Positions 13,619-26,225 of a DNA stretch of 64,000 bases are shown piece after piece (the stretch's first letter is position 1; every line of letters begins with the position of its first letter). The position numbers were made by a program, and so were the translations under genes. Source of the stretch: Boswellia sacra (lineage: Eukaryota > Streptophyta > Magnoliopsida > Sapindales > Burseraceae); NCBI GenBank assembly GCA_013180625.2, contig SNVD02013305.1, positions 1-64,000 of the forward strand, in the 5' to 3' direction. Under the pieces are notes generated by a model. The model was not told the origin of the DNA. It saw nothing but the letters and a program-made list of their open reading frames with translations, and searched no databases.

Positions 13619-14835
13619 ACAATGGATTTAGGGCAGATTTACTCTCGAATCAGAAGTGTTAATAAAAATAGTAAGTAGTCTTACATTAGCAATGCGATTG
13701 AAGAGAGGGCTTGAGAAACTTGAATCGACATCGCATTGCAAATTTAGTTGTTTGTCAATTTCAAGAATTCGTACAAAGTATGACTGAAATAATGTATACT
13801 ACGAATACAAGACTGATCTTCATATACCTAAAAAATGAAATAATTTTCTTTTTTGCCCCTTGATACGGTTATCAACAATGATAAGCTCACAATCGAAAGT
13901 CTACAACCTAATATGGCTATCTAAGTAGCAAAATTTTATTCATTTTTGTTTTTTTTTCTTCAATGAACCTTTGTCATACATACCATTTTATCAAGTTGTA
14001 GACTTTTAATTGTATTTAAATTATAAATCTAATACTACTGCATAATTATTTGTAAAATTAAATAGTATATGTAGAAATAGAAAATGTGCTGATGTGAAAT
14101 TTCGCCACTGTAGTATCACAAATAGACATATACTCTCCTTCACATGGTTATCGTAGATTTTTATTGAGCTATGCAAGTGAAATCCTTCTATTTTCTGTGG
14201 ACGTTCATGGTTAGGGCTTCGGGTTTTGTTACAAGAGACGTTAACCTACAGAAGATGTTCCTGTTTACGATACAATAGCATGGCTGACATTGTAAGGTAG
14301 GACAATCACGCTGTCAAAATCATTGATAATAAGATTGGGACGATCCACAATAATCACAAAATTCACGGGAGACGCCATTTGTGCTGTATTACAAACCAAG
14401 CAGAAAGACTAATTTTAGCACTCCATGTGTCACGTGTCTTATTTTGGGCACTTTGAAACAATTCATTGTACGTACTACAGTGATTGCTTGATTCCAGGCA
14501 CCGCCAAAACAGATTCATTTGCTTTTATACTAAAAGTTTTCCAAGCATTGAAAGACAAGGACATGAAGAAGAAAAAAAATAAATAAATCTCATAGTAAGG
14601 CAGATATTCGAAAAAGGGAGATATGTAGGGAAAACAAGATTATAAACACCCACTGCAAAATGCATCAACCGAAAACCAAATCCAAAACTTGCATTTGAAC
14701 ATAATATTAAATAAACAAAAAGGTATGAAATAAAAATTGTCTCGAAGTACAAATAGCATGATCTTCAACACTCAAAATGAGGAAACTACTCGGTGGTAAA
14801 CCAAAATTCCAAAATGGTTCCTCATATGTCTTTCT

Positions 14836-15838
<1,003 letters not shown>

Positions 15839-16760
15839 TTATAAATTATAGAAACTTACAAACACGCAACAAACGGGTCAAGTTTATAACCTTCATTACA
15901 CTCCTTAAAGAAAATATTCAAGTCCATCGAATTAAACCGCCATTTTACAAACTTAACTTCATTTAGTATCATTCTTTTACCTCTCAACAAATATATACCC
16001 AAACCCACTTGTTGACCATGAGTTCAAAACCAGGGGTTTTTGGGGCGGTGGGGGGTGGGGTGTGTGTGTGTGTGGGGTGCCGGGGGGCGGCATCCACCAA
16101 ATCCTAAAATCATTGGAAACCAAAGAAAAAACCGACCCTTGACTAAGATTACCTTTACATTACTTCTTTTCAATTCAAACAAATAATAACTTGTGCAGCC
16201 ACACGGATGGATGCTAATCACATTACAAAGAAAAAAATAATAATAATAACAACAATAAATGCAAACGTCGTGGCATCGATTTGTTCTAAACAAACAAATA
16301 AAACGAGTGATTTTAAATCCATTTTTCTCCAACATTAACTTCCTTCTTCTCCATTTATAAGTTTAATCTATCACAATAAAACTATGCGGGATCATCATAA
16401 CCAAACAGATAGATCACGTTTCACCTGTCACATACAAATGAAACGGGTTCCCAAAAGAAGCCCAAGCACGATTTCTAGTTACTTTTTTATTCCTTCGAAA
16501 CCTATATACAAACACTAGCTCAAACGAAAGACATGATTGGTGCTTACAGGGTTATAGCACAGAATCAAAACTCAACAAACACATTAAATGGTGAAATTTT
16601 TGCATTTATACACACAAAGAGAGAAACAGAGTGATGATAAATAAAATCGGATTCGTGGCATGAGCAATGAACGATGAAATGTTCTACCTGAGAGCTTCAA
16701 ACGGCGGCTGCACTTTCGAAGGTTGAGAAAGTGAAGGAAGCGCAAAGAGAGAAGTAGAAG

Positions 16761-16881
16761 TAGGGTTTTGGATTTTAGGAGGCCTGGAAATGGATAATTT
16801 TATTAGGGCTTATTTGGACCCGGTTGGCGGCAAACTTTACTAAAATACCCCCCATTTAATGGGCAACCTCTATTATGGGCC
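16761..16881 (-). promoter_or_regulatory. RPS15A promoter motifs (telo-box plus site II), right copy
   Basis: Mirror of 3508-3628. The telo-box appears as TAGGGTTT at 16761-16768 and the site II core as TGGGCC at 16876-16881. It drives the minus-strand RPS15A copy. Confidence 0.6.
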
Positions 16882-17238
16882 TGATTGTGATTTGATTGAT
16901 TAGGCGGCCCCGCCATAGCCTGGGTTGAGCCTTCTAAACTTTTTAAATTAGGTTATTTAAAGGTGTTTTTAAGTAATATATATCATGAAATTAAATTTAA
17001 AAAAAAAAAGAGGAGATTATTTCATCTCAGTCAAATGATAATATAGCATTAAATATTTAGTATCTAAAATTTTATCATATACTTATATAAACAAAATGGA
17101 AAAATTATATAAATGATCCTAATTAATGAGGTGAATTAAAAATTGAACCTCTTTTGAAAAATTTAGATATCACGACCCTTTTGTCTTTAAAGATACTTTA
17201 TTATCTTTTTTTCAAACTACGTAAAACAATAGACACGT

Positions 17239-17290
17239 AACCTAAAACTCAACAAACGATAGACAACCTAAAACTCAACAAACGATAGAC
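17239..17290. repeat. 26-bp perfect tandem duplication, right arm only
   Basis: The unit AACCTAAAACTCAACAAACG plus ATAGAC occurs twice back to back (17239-17264 and 17265-17290). The left arm has one copy at 3125-3150. This accounts for the 26-base shift in pairing between the outer and inner parts of the palindrome. Confidence 0.95.
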
Positions 17291-19082
17291 AACAACGTAC
17301 ATTTGACATCTAATGGTCAACAATGAATATTTGACACTCAATGAAATCATTTCTGACATTCTTCGTATTCAGTCTTCATCCTTCGCAACGACAACCATTC
17401 AATTTTAAAGTATTCTCACTCATTTTTCAAGCAATTTCACACACTGCAAATACTTTTATCAAGAAAAAGAAAAATTACAAACTCAATATTTAAGCAAATC
17501 AAATTGAAAATCATAAATAAAACAAATAAATTTCCTACATTTATTAAGGATATTACAGCAAGTTCTGAAACAAAAGTATCATGACATCTATATTTTTAAA
17601 GATATATAGGTTTCATTTTTCTACTAGAGCTCTGGTTTGGGTCTATTTTGGTAATTCTCTCTAAATAATATTATAGATATAAAATTCAGTAAGAGAAAAT
17701 GATGTGTTAAAAAAACAAATGAAAAAAGTTATATATTATGTGAATAAGGGCACTAAGGCCTGGAAAAAACAATTAGCTTGAGCCTCTAGGCTAAGCAACA
17801 CCTACATAATAAGCAAATAAAATGCTATTAATACTACTAAGATGATTCTTAAGCTTGTGATATCTCAATAGTTGACCCTTAGCGATTTGGCTATTGCATT
17901 CGCCGCTCTATTACTTTCACAATGTGTATATTACATTTTAATCTCTCAATCTTTACACAACATCTCACTACACTTATGTATGAGTTGGCAAGACGAGGAT
18001 GAAGCTCTTTAGAGGCTTGAATAATATGCAAAGCCACTACAGAATCATCCACAAATAAATACTTTATTAAATGGTGTTGATATCCAATAAGTAACATCAT
18101 GACACTTATTATACAAAATTTATAAGGTGACATTATTCTATTTTAATGTATGCATTAAGATAACTATCGTTTTGTATGGTGTGAATTGATTTGTTAGATA
18201 GATTTTAAGTGATATAGTTTTATAAACTATTACTATTACGACGTTGCTAAGATGATATAAACTTTGAAAATATAGTATTATTATATTATTTAAGCATGAC
18301 CCAATGATTAACCGTCAATGTTACGATGGTATCATTACTAGGGTTCGACTATAGCGTGCACCCATAGATAAAGCCAATTACTGAATATGTTAAACTCATA
18401 CACAAGTATCAAAAGAGTTTTGGTATATTCATTTGATCGAAACTCGGATGATTAACTTACAATGTTTGTTATATTATTTATGCAAACATCATTAAATTTA
18501 CTTATTAAGCTCATAAGTTCTATGTTTGTAAGACAAAAGTAATGTATGATATTGTAACTAATCTAAGCCAATATGATATAGTTGTAAATATATTTATAAC
18601 TGAGTGGCACTATACTTATAAACTATTCATATAAATGTACTCGTACAAACCCATGCAGTATTATAACACGATTGTTACGTCACCAACCTTTTTAATATTA
18701 TTAATCTTTGAAATTTATTTATTTGATCATCACATACTACATCAATTAGTATTATAAGCTTGTAAGTGTAATATTAGTTTATATAATAACCTTGAATCAT
18801 ATTGCATGATATATAATATGTAAAAGCAACAAACAATGCAATGTATACTATAGTTGTTGCAACAATGAATAATTGTAATAATCAATGGGTTTACAAATGT
18901 ATTACATCTTATCTAACAGAATCTTATGTTACAACTCATAAAATGAGTATTAATTAAAAGTAATAATGTCATTTATTACATTGTTACGCCAATTTAATAA
19001 CTATTTGATATATTTAATAACTATTTGTCATGGTCACCTATCAAATAGTTATTAAACACTTTGAAGTATTCATTTTTTAGAT

Positions 19083-19295
19083 AGTAATATTACTCATATA
19101 AACTATTTATATAAATTCACACATATAAATTGATATAGTATCCCTACATAATCGCCACATAATCCATGTTAATTAATGTAATTTATTATTAATATATATT
19201 TATCAAACCACTATATTTATTTATCAAATCACATTATGTCACGTCAGTTTATATGGATGAGTTTATATAAATAGTTTGTAAGAGTTTCACGCACT
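19083..19295. mobile_element. MITE-like element, dispersed TIR family A, right arm
   Basis: Mirror copy of the element at 1120-1332, with the same TIRs around an AT-rich core. It is present because of the palindrome and is not an independent insertion. Confidence 0.6.
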
Positions 19296-19686
19296 GCGAC
19301 CAAAACATTGGTCAAAGTCACTTTGAGCCATATTAGGATCTAAAGTACCATTCATGAGGTTGATAGCACTGTTCTTACGATACAACATTAATTAATTTTA
19401 CATTATTTATGATGAAATTTCTACACATTTGATATGAGTAGAGGCATGCCAATATTTTTGTAGAATAATTCATCCCAAGTATTATTTGAATTTTCAAATG
19501 CTTTTGACAATGTTAATTATATATTATATGTCTTTATTATGTATTGAAACCAATTAGCGTAATCTAGAGTTTGATATAATTTATCGTTTGATTAAGTTTT
19601 TTTATTTAAAAAAGGTCAAAAAATTTGGTTAATATGATATCATTATTAAATTATCTTTTTAATTAAATAATTCAAAAAAAGAGTTA

Positions 19687-19839
19687 GAGCGCGTTTGTTT
19701 GGACTTTTTTATTAACTAAAAAGATTTTTTTAATATTAAAAACTCTTTTAACGATATTTTATGAGAGAAATATAAAATCGAGACTTAAAAAAAAACTCTT
19801 TTTTAATTTTTTCAAAGTTTTAAAATATCAAACGTAACC
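19687..19839. mobile_element. Short TIR element with TAA/TTA flanks, right arm
   Basis: Mirror copy of 576-728. The ends read GAGCGCGTTTG and CAAACGTAACC on the plus strand, flanked by TTA. Not an independent insertion. Confidence 0.4.
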
Positions 19840-20248
19840 TTATTTAGTTTTAAATATATTACTTTATTATTATTATGTCTTTATAATAAAATCCTATTTT
19901 GATAATTTAATTATAATAAGTGATTTAATATTTATTATATTAAATAATTAATAATTATTTTAAAAGCTTTATCAAAAAAAATTATTTTAACAAGCTCCAT
20001 TTGAAGTAGTCAAAACAGTAATACCGTCAGTCGGAGTATTATATTTAACTTTAATGTGATTTAAAACAACCGTTTATCCCTTGAATCACATTATTAGGGG
20101 GATTGAAAAAAGTTTTAAGTCATAATTAGCTTCTTAAGATAATTTATCAAATTTTTTTTTGCAAAGGCCCCCCAAACAGAAATCCCCTGTTCTTGTCTCT
20201 TCCACAATCACCACCAACCAAACCCGCCAAAGATCAAAAACAACAACG

Positions 20249-20770
20249 ATGACTTCATGCAAACAGAACGATTTCGATTCGCTTTTGATCGAATCTCTGA
20301 TCCCCTTAAACCCCACCAAAACCCTCTGCACTCCTCACCGACCCCACGAACCCACCAAAAACGTCACCGCTCAAAGAGCGCAGATACTGCAAGAGGAGGC
20401 GAAAATCGAGAGGGAAATCATAAGGGCAATCACGAGCGGGAAAACCGAGTCGTTGAAACCCAACTCGGGCCAGGCGATATCCATCGGGGAACACTACGTG
20501 TGCGTGTCGTTTCATGAGGAAACAGAGTCGGATTGTCGGGCGTGGGAGTGGCACGGGCACGTGGTGTCGTACACCAAAGAGAGTGGGTACACTCAGGAGT
20601 ACGTGTATGGGAGTTACTTCGAGAGAGTGATGAAGAGAGTGGTTTATGAAGAGAGCGAAGAAGAGAGAGATCAGGAGAGTGGTTTTGGGTTGAGAGAGTT
20701 CATTGGTGGATTGAATTTGATGGATGGGAGAGTTTTTTACAGGAATTTAAGTGACAATTATGGAAGGTAA
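20249..20770 (+). CDS. Conserved plant-specific protein of unknown function
   Basis: Single-exon 173-residue protein starting MTSCKQNDFDSLL. An in-frame ATG 30 codons upstream (20159) would add a T/K-rich low-complexity tail; I prefer 20249 because the downstream residues look family-like. Visible parts are a charged stretch near residues 42-60 (AQILQEEAKIEREI), a W/H/Y-rich middle (residues 90-124: CVSFHEETE, AWEWHGHVV, EYVYGSYFERV), an acidic run (EESEEERDQES), and a GLREFIGG tail. The EWHGH ... YGSYFERV pattern resembles a small family of uncharacterised plant proteins. No signal peptide or membrane segment is seen. The first 166 bases lie in the palindrome arm and are duplicated at 1-166 on the minus strand. 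The stop TAA sits inside AGGTAATT, which also looks like a splice donor, so an alternative spliced C-terminus is possible. Confidence 0.75.
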   Translation: MTSCKQNDFDSLLIESLIPLNPTKTLCTPHRPHEPTKNVTAQRAQILQEEAKIEREIIRAITSGKTESLKPNSGQAISIGEHYVCVSFHEETESDCRAWEWHGHVVSYTKESGYTQEYVYGSYFERVMKRVVYEESEEERDQESGFGLREFIGGLNLMDGRVFYRNLSDNYGR

Positions 20771-20904
20771 TTTAGTGATTGTAATGTTATCATTCCATTA
20801 CGTTGTTGAATTTGCATCGTGGTTGAACGTTGATGGGATTTGAGTGTACTTATTGGTTAATTTTAAGTGTTGGTTTGGCATGTGATGCATCATTATATGT
20901 AATA

Positions 20905-21060
20905 AGTAGTGCTACACTCGCAAACTCTTCACGCAAATTAAACCCTATATGATATTGTTGCACGATTACCATCATCATTAATTTTTTTAAATTCATTATT
21001 TCGTTTATATCATGCGGCATCAGTTTATATAAAAGAGTTTGTAAGTGTTCCCAATACTGT
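20905..21060. mobile_element. MITE-like element, dispersed TIR family A
   Basis: Ends are AGTGCTACACTCGCAAACTC on the left and GAGTTTGTAAGTGTTCCCAA on the right, inverted repeats of each other with mismatches. The core is about 100 bp and AT-rich. It is shorter and more diverged than the other family members. Confidence 0.5.
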
Positions 21061-23130
21061 GATCTGAGCCTCATGTTTATGATTTTGGGTACTATTGGTT
21101 ATGATTAAGTGGTGATGATATTCGTTGTCTATTGTTTATCTGATGGTCATGGAATCTGTGACAAATGCATGAATTTTTTCGTGTGTTGTGTGGTTTTCTT
21201 GTGGGTTTAGTTTTTTTTTAATGGTGTTTGTTGATCATATCAGCTTTATGTAATTGAGAAGTAAACCCAGTTATTGAAATGATCCGGATTGGAAATTTAT
21301 GTTTAAGTTTAGTTTCTGGTGTTTAAATATGCTGATAGTAGAGGGAAGATATTAGGTACATGGGACTGGCCCAGAGAGCACTCCATCTTGCTGTCAAACT
21401 CATGATTTACTATCCCCTTCCTTTATACATTGCCATTTATGTCTTCAATTTTTTTAACTACTAAGGTATTGCTTTCGTAATTTAATTCAATAAATATTTT
21501 ATAGTAATAATTTCTTAAATGGATACCTTTTGCATATTCACGTCGAGTGAAGGAGTAGTACATCGTCGACAAAAATTGTGCCTAACCTGATGCTTATTGA
21601 GGATCTTTCAGGATTATTAACAGTTTGAGTTGGCATTTTGTAGAACCAAAGTAAGTTTATTAGCTTATGCTGCAGCTTTGATAAACTAATTCCAGGGGAT
21701 TATTTTGTTTGAAACTGCTGTAAATAGCTTCCAAAGAGATTTAGTGCCAATTAGCTTGTTATTCAGTCTCACAAATTTACATTAGCGTAATACTGAAGTT
21801 CCACATTATCAGGATTAGTGGGATCCTAGCTATGATTTCCTGAGACTTGCTTGCACTTTGAGTCAGAGGCCTGAGTTTTTGTAAAGTCCAACATATCTTC
21901 AGCTAGTGTTTTGCCAACACTGTCTACCACTTGCTGACATTTCAGTTTTTTGTCTTATTTTCTTTTTATATCCAATCTATCAGCTAGCTCATCTAATCAA
22001 AGATTTGTTATTTAAAAGTTATGGTTTGTTAATACTACCCATATAAACTCTTTATGTCTCTCTGTCTTTTCATTCTATCTGCTCTCTCTTTTACAGACAC
22101 ATGCAGATATATGTATATCAGTCCCCATTCCGACGAACCATGAAATTTTTTTCAAAGAAATTAATGGCCAACCTGGCCTTCTTTGTATTCATATCAGCTG
22201 ACTGCACACATTTCTTGTTTGGTTCATTGATTGCTGCATCATCTTCTAAACAGTATTCTTTTGTATGCTTTCCAAGGATTATTTTGTGCTTGTTTCTATA
22301 TTTTACTGTACATTGTTGCAAACTGTTGTTTGGAATTTGTTATATGTGCCTTGCTATAATTTTGTTGTTTTAAATTCGTTGGCAGGATCTAGGGGCTGCA
22401 ATGTGAGCAGATGTTCCTCGCAAACCAACCACAACATTGATAGAGCAAGCTTTTCTTCATCAGTTGACTATTAAGTTTTAAGTACTGATTGAACGCAGTT
22501 CTGTTATCATGGTAGCTTCTTAAAGGGAAGATGATCAGGATATTCCAGGGCTCAGCTTAATTACCATTAAAATTTTTTAAACATTAAATTTTATGGTTGT
22601 TTTAACCTCAATCATCATATCCTATGTGACAAGTGATATATTAATTTCTTTTATTGTCAGTCTCTATCTCTTGCATGCTTACAAGTTGAATGAAGGAAAA
22701 AAGAATTGACACTTCTGAGATATATCTCCACTCAGCGTCCTTGTGTACTGCCAATTTGTTTTTTCTTTGCTTCGGTGGACCTGGTTATTGAATCGTAAGG
22801 TTTGGGATAATTGACATTTATGATACAGATATGCCTCGAGTCAAACAGATTGAGCGCTGGGAAATAGTTGGAGATGAAATGAAAATGTTGGAAGCTAAGG
22901 GCATTAGAGCAGCCCCTCTTGGCGTATATGCTGTGTGTGTGTCAAGGTCAACCTTTGGAACATAGAAAATGATTCTTAACAATGGCCATTAAATGATGAG
23001 CTTGGATTCCTTGTGATAACGCCAACTTATAAGCTGACCGATTCTGATGAAAAACGAATGGAAAGTAACGAGGGTTGATAATGGATTAATAAATGAATAA
23101 TGTGATCATAATAGTTTATATATAAATTTG

Positions 23131-23307
23131 AGCGATATTGCTCTTTTAAACTATCTATATAAATTCACTCATATAAATACATATGAAATTATTGAATTAT
23201 CATCATTAATTGATATAATTAAAATTTGAAATTTTTAAGTGTAATCAAATTATGATTAGTTTATATCAGCAAGTTTATATGAATAATTTATAAGAGTAGT
23301 ATTATTC
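23131..23307. mobile_element. MITE-like element, dispersed TIR family A
   Basis: The left end ATTGCTCTTTTAAACTATCT pairs with the right end carrying TATGAATAATTTATAAGAGT. The second TIR blocks (AAATTCACTCATATAAAT and AGTTTATATCAGCAAGTT) also pair partially. No coding sequence. Confidence 0.55.
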
Positions 23308-23324
23308 TATACATTTATGTTATT

Positions 23325-23745
23325 CTCTTTTAAAAATAATATTGTACCTACAACTTATCTACAATTAATTTTTTTTGTTCAACAATTATTTTTTTTCAAT
23401 CTGAATTGACACAATTAACTTTTCTTATAACATGAGTTGACAAAATATCAGTCAATGAATAAAAAATATTATTTGACAAAATATAAGTGGATGAATAAAA
23501 AAATATTTACAGTCTGAGTTGGTAAAATATTAATAGATAAATAAAAAATAAAAATAAATAAAGAAACCAACTTGAGTTAGCAAAAAATGTCAGTGAATGA
23601 GTAAAAAAATAAAAATAAATAAAAGAAGTTAAATTATATTACATGATATAATAATATTTCTTTTACTAATATTTTGTCAAACTTTAAAACTCATATTGTA
23701 AAATAAAATGATTATAAATAAGTTATAGGTGTGATATCACTCTTC
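23325..23745. mobile_element. MITE-like element, TIR family B
   Basis: The left end contains ATATTGTACCTACAACTTAT and the right end, reversed, reads GATATCACACCTATAACTTA. Inside is a repeated phrase (TTGACAAAATAT with AATGAATAAAAAAT) occurring about four times. A related, shorter sequence with the same phrase lies at 33890-34090. No coding sequence and no clean target duplication was identified. Confidence 0.45.
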
Positions 23746-24029
23746 TCTTAAATATTAGAAGTTTATATTCAATTGTTATTTTGTATTAACATTTAAATTT
23801 TAATCAAGTACAATTTAATTAAAAAAATTTATTAATGGTCAAAGAAGCTTCAAAGTAATCGTCAATACTTCAGATTAATTTGTTTTCAAATTCACAATTT
23901 TACCCTTGTTCAAAGACTGACATAATGATATAGCTCAAGGGTGTTTCCGTAACTAAGTCAAAATAAGCGAGGCGGTAGTCCCCCGGCGCAAGTTTAATAT
24001 TTTCGGTTTTCGCTCCTAAACTCCAAGAC

Positions 24030-24285
24030 ACGTCACCAATCCGTAATACAACGACATAAACCCATCTCGACCGTTCATAATCTCACCCACTTACCACATC
24101 CAGCGACATAAGGAGATGCTAACGCATCAATCTTCGTCACAAACTAGCACACTTTAAACTCAAATCACTTCCTCCGTCGATCTACACTTTCCCAAATTCA
24201 AATCCAACGATCCAAAATCGCTAAAACCTCGATCCTCGTGAATCCGAGACTAACCAATCAAACACCGCTCTTCCCCTCTATATCT
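24030..24285 (+). promoter_or_regulatory. Histone H2B promoter motifs (first copy)
   Basis: ACGTCACCAATCCGT at 24030-24044 matches the plant histone hexamer/octamer-type element (ACGTCA followed by a GATCCG-like half). A CCAAT occurs near 24254 and a TATA-like CTATATCTA at 24278-24285. This arrangement is typical of S-phase histone promoters. AACCCTAAAA near 24359 in the leader resembles a telo-box. Confidence 0.55.
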
Positions 24286-24404
24286 ATCTCCAACGCTTTC
24301 CAGGTTGTTCATTCGCATAACGCTTCTTGTACTCAACAGCGAAAAAAAAAATCTTCGAACCCTAAAATTTTTTTTCTTCAATTTTTCACTAGTAATCAGT
24401 TTTA

Positions 24405-24845
24405 ATGGCACCCAAGGCAGAGAAGAAGCCGGCTGAGAAGAAGCCAGCGGAGGAGAAAAAGACTTCGGTGGCAGAGAAGGCACCGGCGGAGAAGAAGCCA
24501 AAGGCCGGGAAGAAGCTTCCGAAGGAAGCCGCTGCTGGCGACAAGAAGAAGAAGCGCATGAAGAAGAGCACAGAGACATACAAGATCTACATCTTCAAGG
24601 TCCTGAAGCAAGTCCACCCAGACATAGGAATCTCCTCCAAGGCCATGGGTATCATGAACAGTTTCATCAACGACATCTTCGAGAAGCTTGCCCAGGAAGC
24701 CTCCAGGCTTGCAAGGTACAACAAGAAGCCCACCATTACTTCTCGGGAAATCCAGACCGCTGTGAGACTTGTACTCCCTGGTGAGCTTGCAAAGCACGCC
24801 GTTTCTGAGGGTACCAAGGCCGTTACTAAGTTCACTTCTTCTTGA
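24405..24845 (+). CDS. Histone H2B (first copy)
   Basis: Intronless core histone of 146 residues that pairs with H2A in the nucleosome. It starts [19 protein letters not shown], with a plant-type lysine/alanine/proline-rich tail of about 55 residues. The histone fold follows ([20 protein letters not shown], then [20 protein letters not shown]), ending with the [12 protein letters not shown]-terminus that carries the conserved ubiquitinated lysine (AVTK). The ATG is the only reasonable start and lies about 120 bases after the TATA-like motif. Codon use in the tail is GC-rich (AAG, GCC), normal for plant histones. It differs from the copy at 52282 by a few tail residues only ([11 protein letters not shown] and KEAAAGDKK here). 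Long antisense frames overlapping it are shadows. Confidence 0.98.
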   Translation: MAPKAEKKPAEKKPAEEKKTSVAEKAPAEKKPKAGKKLPKEAAAGDKKKKRMKKSTETYKIYIFKVLKQVHPDIGISSKAMGIMNSFINDIFEKLAQEASRLARYNKKPTITSREIQTAVRLVLPGELAKHAVSEGTKAVTKFTSS

Positions 24846-26225
24846 AGAAGAAGCTGTTAGATGGGTTTGATTTCACGATATAATATTGTCTATGTAGTTA
24901 AGTAAAGTTAGGGTTAGGGTTTAATTGGAGTAGGTGGATATGCTCTTTACGGGCTTTTGTGGGTTTTCGATTTCTAGGGTTAGGGTTGGCGTGATTGTAT
25001 TTTGGGAACTTGGATCAGATCCACTTGATCTGAATGCTTATGTTTATGGTTGGAGGAAATGAAAATCGAATGTATTTAATTTCGTATTTGTTCCTTGCAA
25101 TATTGATGGTTGCTTGGTTGGTTTTGAATTTGGAAATCCCCAAATCATTTTTATGGTGATTAAATTCTCTTATTTTTCTATTTGACTGAATTGGGTTGTG
25201 CCTAATGTGAGTTGTTGATATAACTCTAATTCATTCATGCTTCAAATCTAATACATGTGTTGGGTGGAGTAGTTGTGTCACTCGCAAGATGGTCGCATAT
25301 CAATTTTCTGGCTCTGCAGAAGGCAAGTTTTGGATTGGAATGAGACCGACTACTTAATGCCATAGCACATAAGCCTTGAACGAACAGGGCAAAGTAAAGA
25401 ACTGGAAAAAGTGGATAATTTTGTGAATTTGTCAGCTCAATTTGTTGCTTTAGAAGGTCTGTCAGAAGGTTGGAGATAGTGTTTCACGGTGTTTGATAAA
25501 TGATTATTGAGCATTATAGGTGTTTCTTGTTACTCAAGTGATTGCTGTAACTAAAGTCGAATAGCATGGTCCACCATGAACATTTTATACTTAATTTCAC
25601 TTAAGCTTTTGGTGAGAATTTCAATGCCCTATTCCAGCACGAGGTCTGGTGGGGAGCAGGCAGAGAGAGGGACATTAAGATTGAAGTGCCTGGATCACAA
25701 TGGGAGTTCGTCGATGCTTTATCAAAAGATTTCTTTAGATAATCTTAATAAGCCTAATTACTTCTGTTCATGATGCGTCATTCTCTATAAACTTTTGAAC
25801 GTTTGCTATCATTCTCTAAACTTTTTAAGGTTTGCGAATGGTGAAAAGCAACCTAACGTAATCGAACAAGTTTTTCTACAAACAAAACTATAAGCCTCCT
25901 TAAACGATTGGGAGATTAATGTTATATTTTGAGGAGTACTAGTCGCTTGGAGCATAGAATAGGAGTGGCCCATTGGCTTTTCGTGAGTGGAAACGACATG
26001 TCGTCCATGCCTGATTCTACCAATATTTGTCAGGAAAATAACAACAAAGAGACCGCGTGATTCAAGGCTTCAAGTATTATTTATTGAACTTGTTAACAAT
26101 GACCCAAATTTTAATTATTATTACCAAAAAGCCCTTTAATAAAAATATGAAGAAAACGCGCGTTTTTGTCGAAAGTAATCTGCTTCGCCGCTTCATGGAC
26201 GCTTTCTACTTGCAATAGAGTGCCG
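24846..26225. other. Intergenic stretch after H2B
   Basis: H2B 3'UTR followed by about 1.3 kb without a supported gene. A 65-codon frame at 25576-25773 has no recognisable motif. Confidence 0.5.

Larger units (their letters stand above)
10209..14835. other. Intergenic part of right arm between the centre and RPS15A
   Basis: Mirror of 5554-10176 with the same contents in reverse: Copia-type primer-binding motif at 12571-12583 and hairpin at 13534-13618. Single-base differences from the left arm were seen at 11665 and 13220, and a 4-bp insertion near 10291-10300. No gene was recognised. Confidence 0.6.
16890..20248. other. AT-rich intergenic stretch of the right arm
   Basis: Mirror of 167-3500, including two TIR elements (19083-19295 and 19687-19839). 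It contains the divergent patch of the palindrome at 17189-17290. No supported gene. Confidence 0.6.
20771..24029. other. Intergenic stretch with three small TIR elements
   Basis: No clear gene. It contains the elements at 20905-21060, 23131-23307 and 23325-23745, pyrimidine-rich and T-rich stretches that could be 3'UTR or intron, and a 44-codon frame at 22831-22965 starting MPRVKQIERWEIVGDEMKM that has a coding-like composition but no recognised relative. It may be part of an untranslated or alternatively spliced tail of the gene at 20249. Confidence 0.5.

Noticed and set aside
24250..24835. Several antisense frames across H2B (and 52219-52677 across the second copy)
   Set aside because: Shadows of a GC-rich histone coding sequence; the sense frame is certain.
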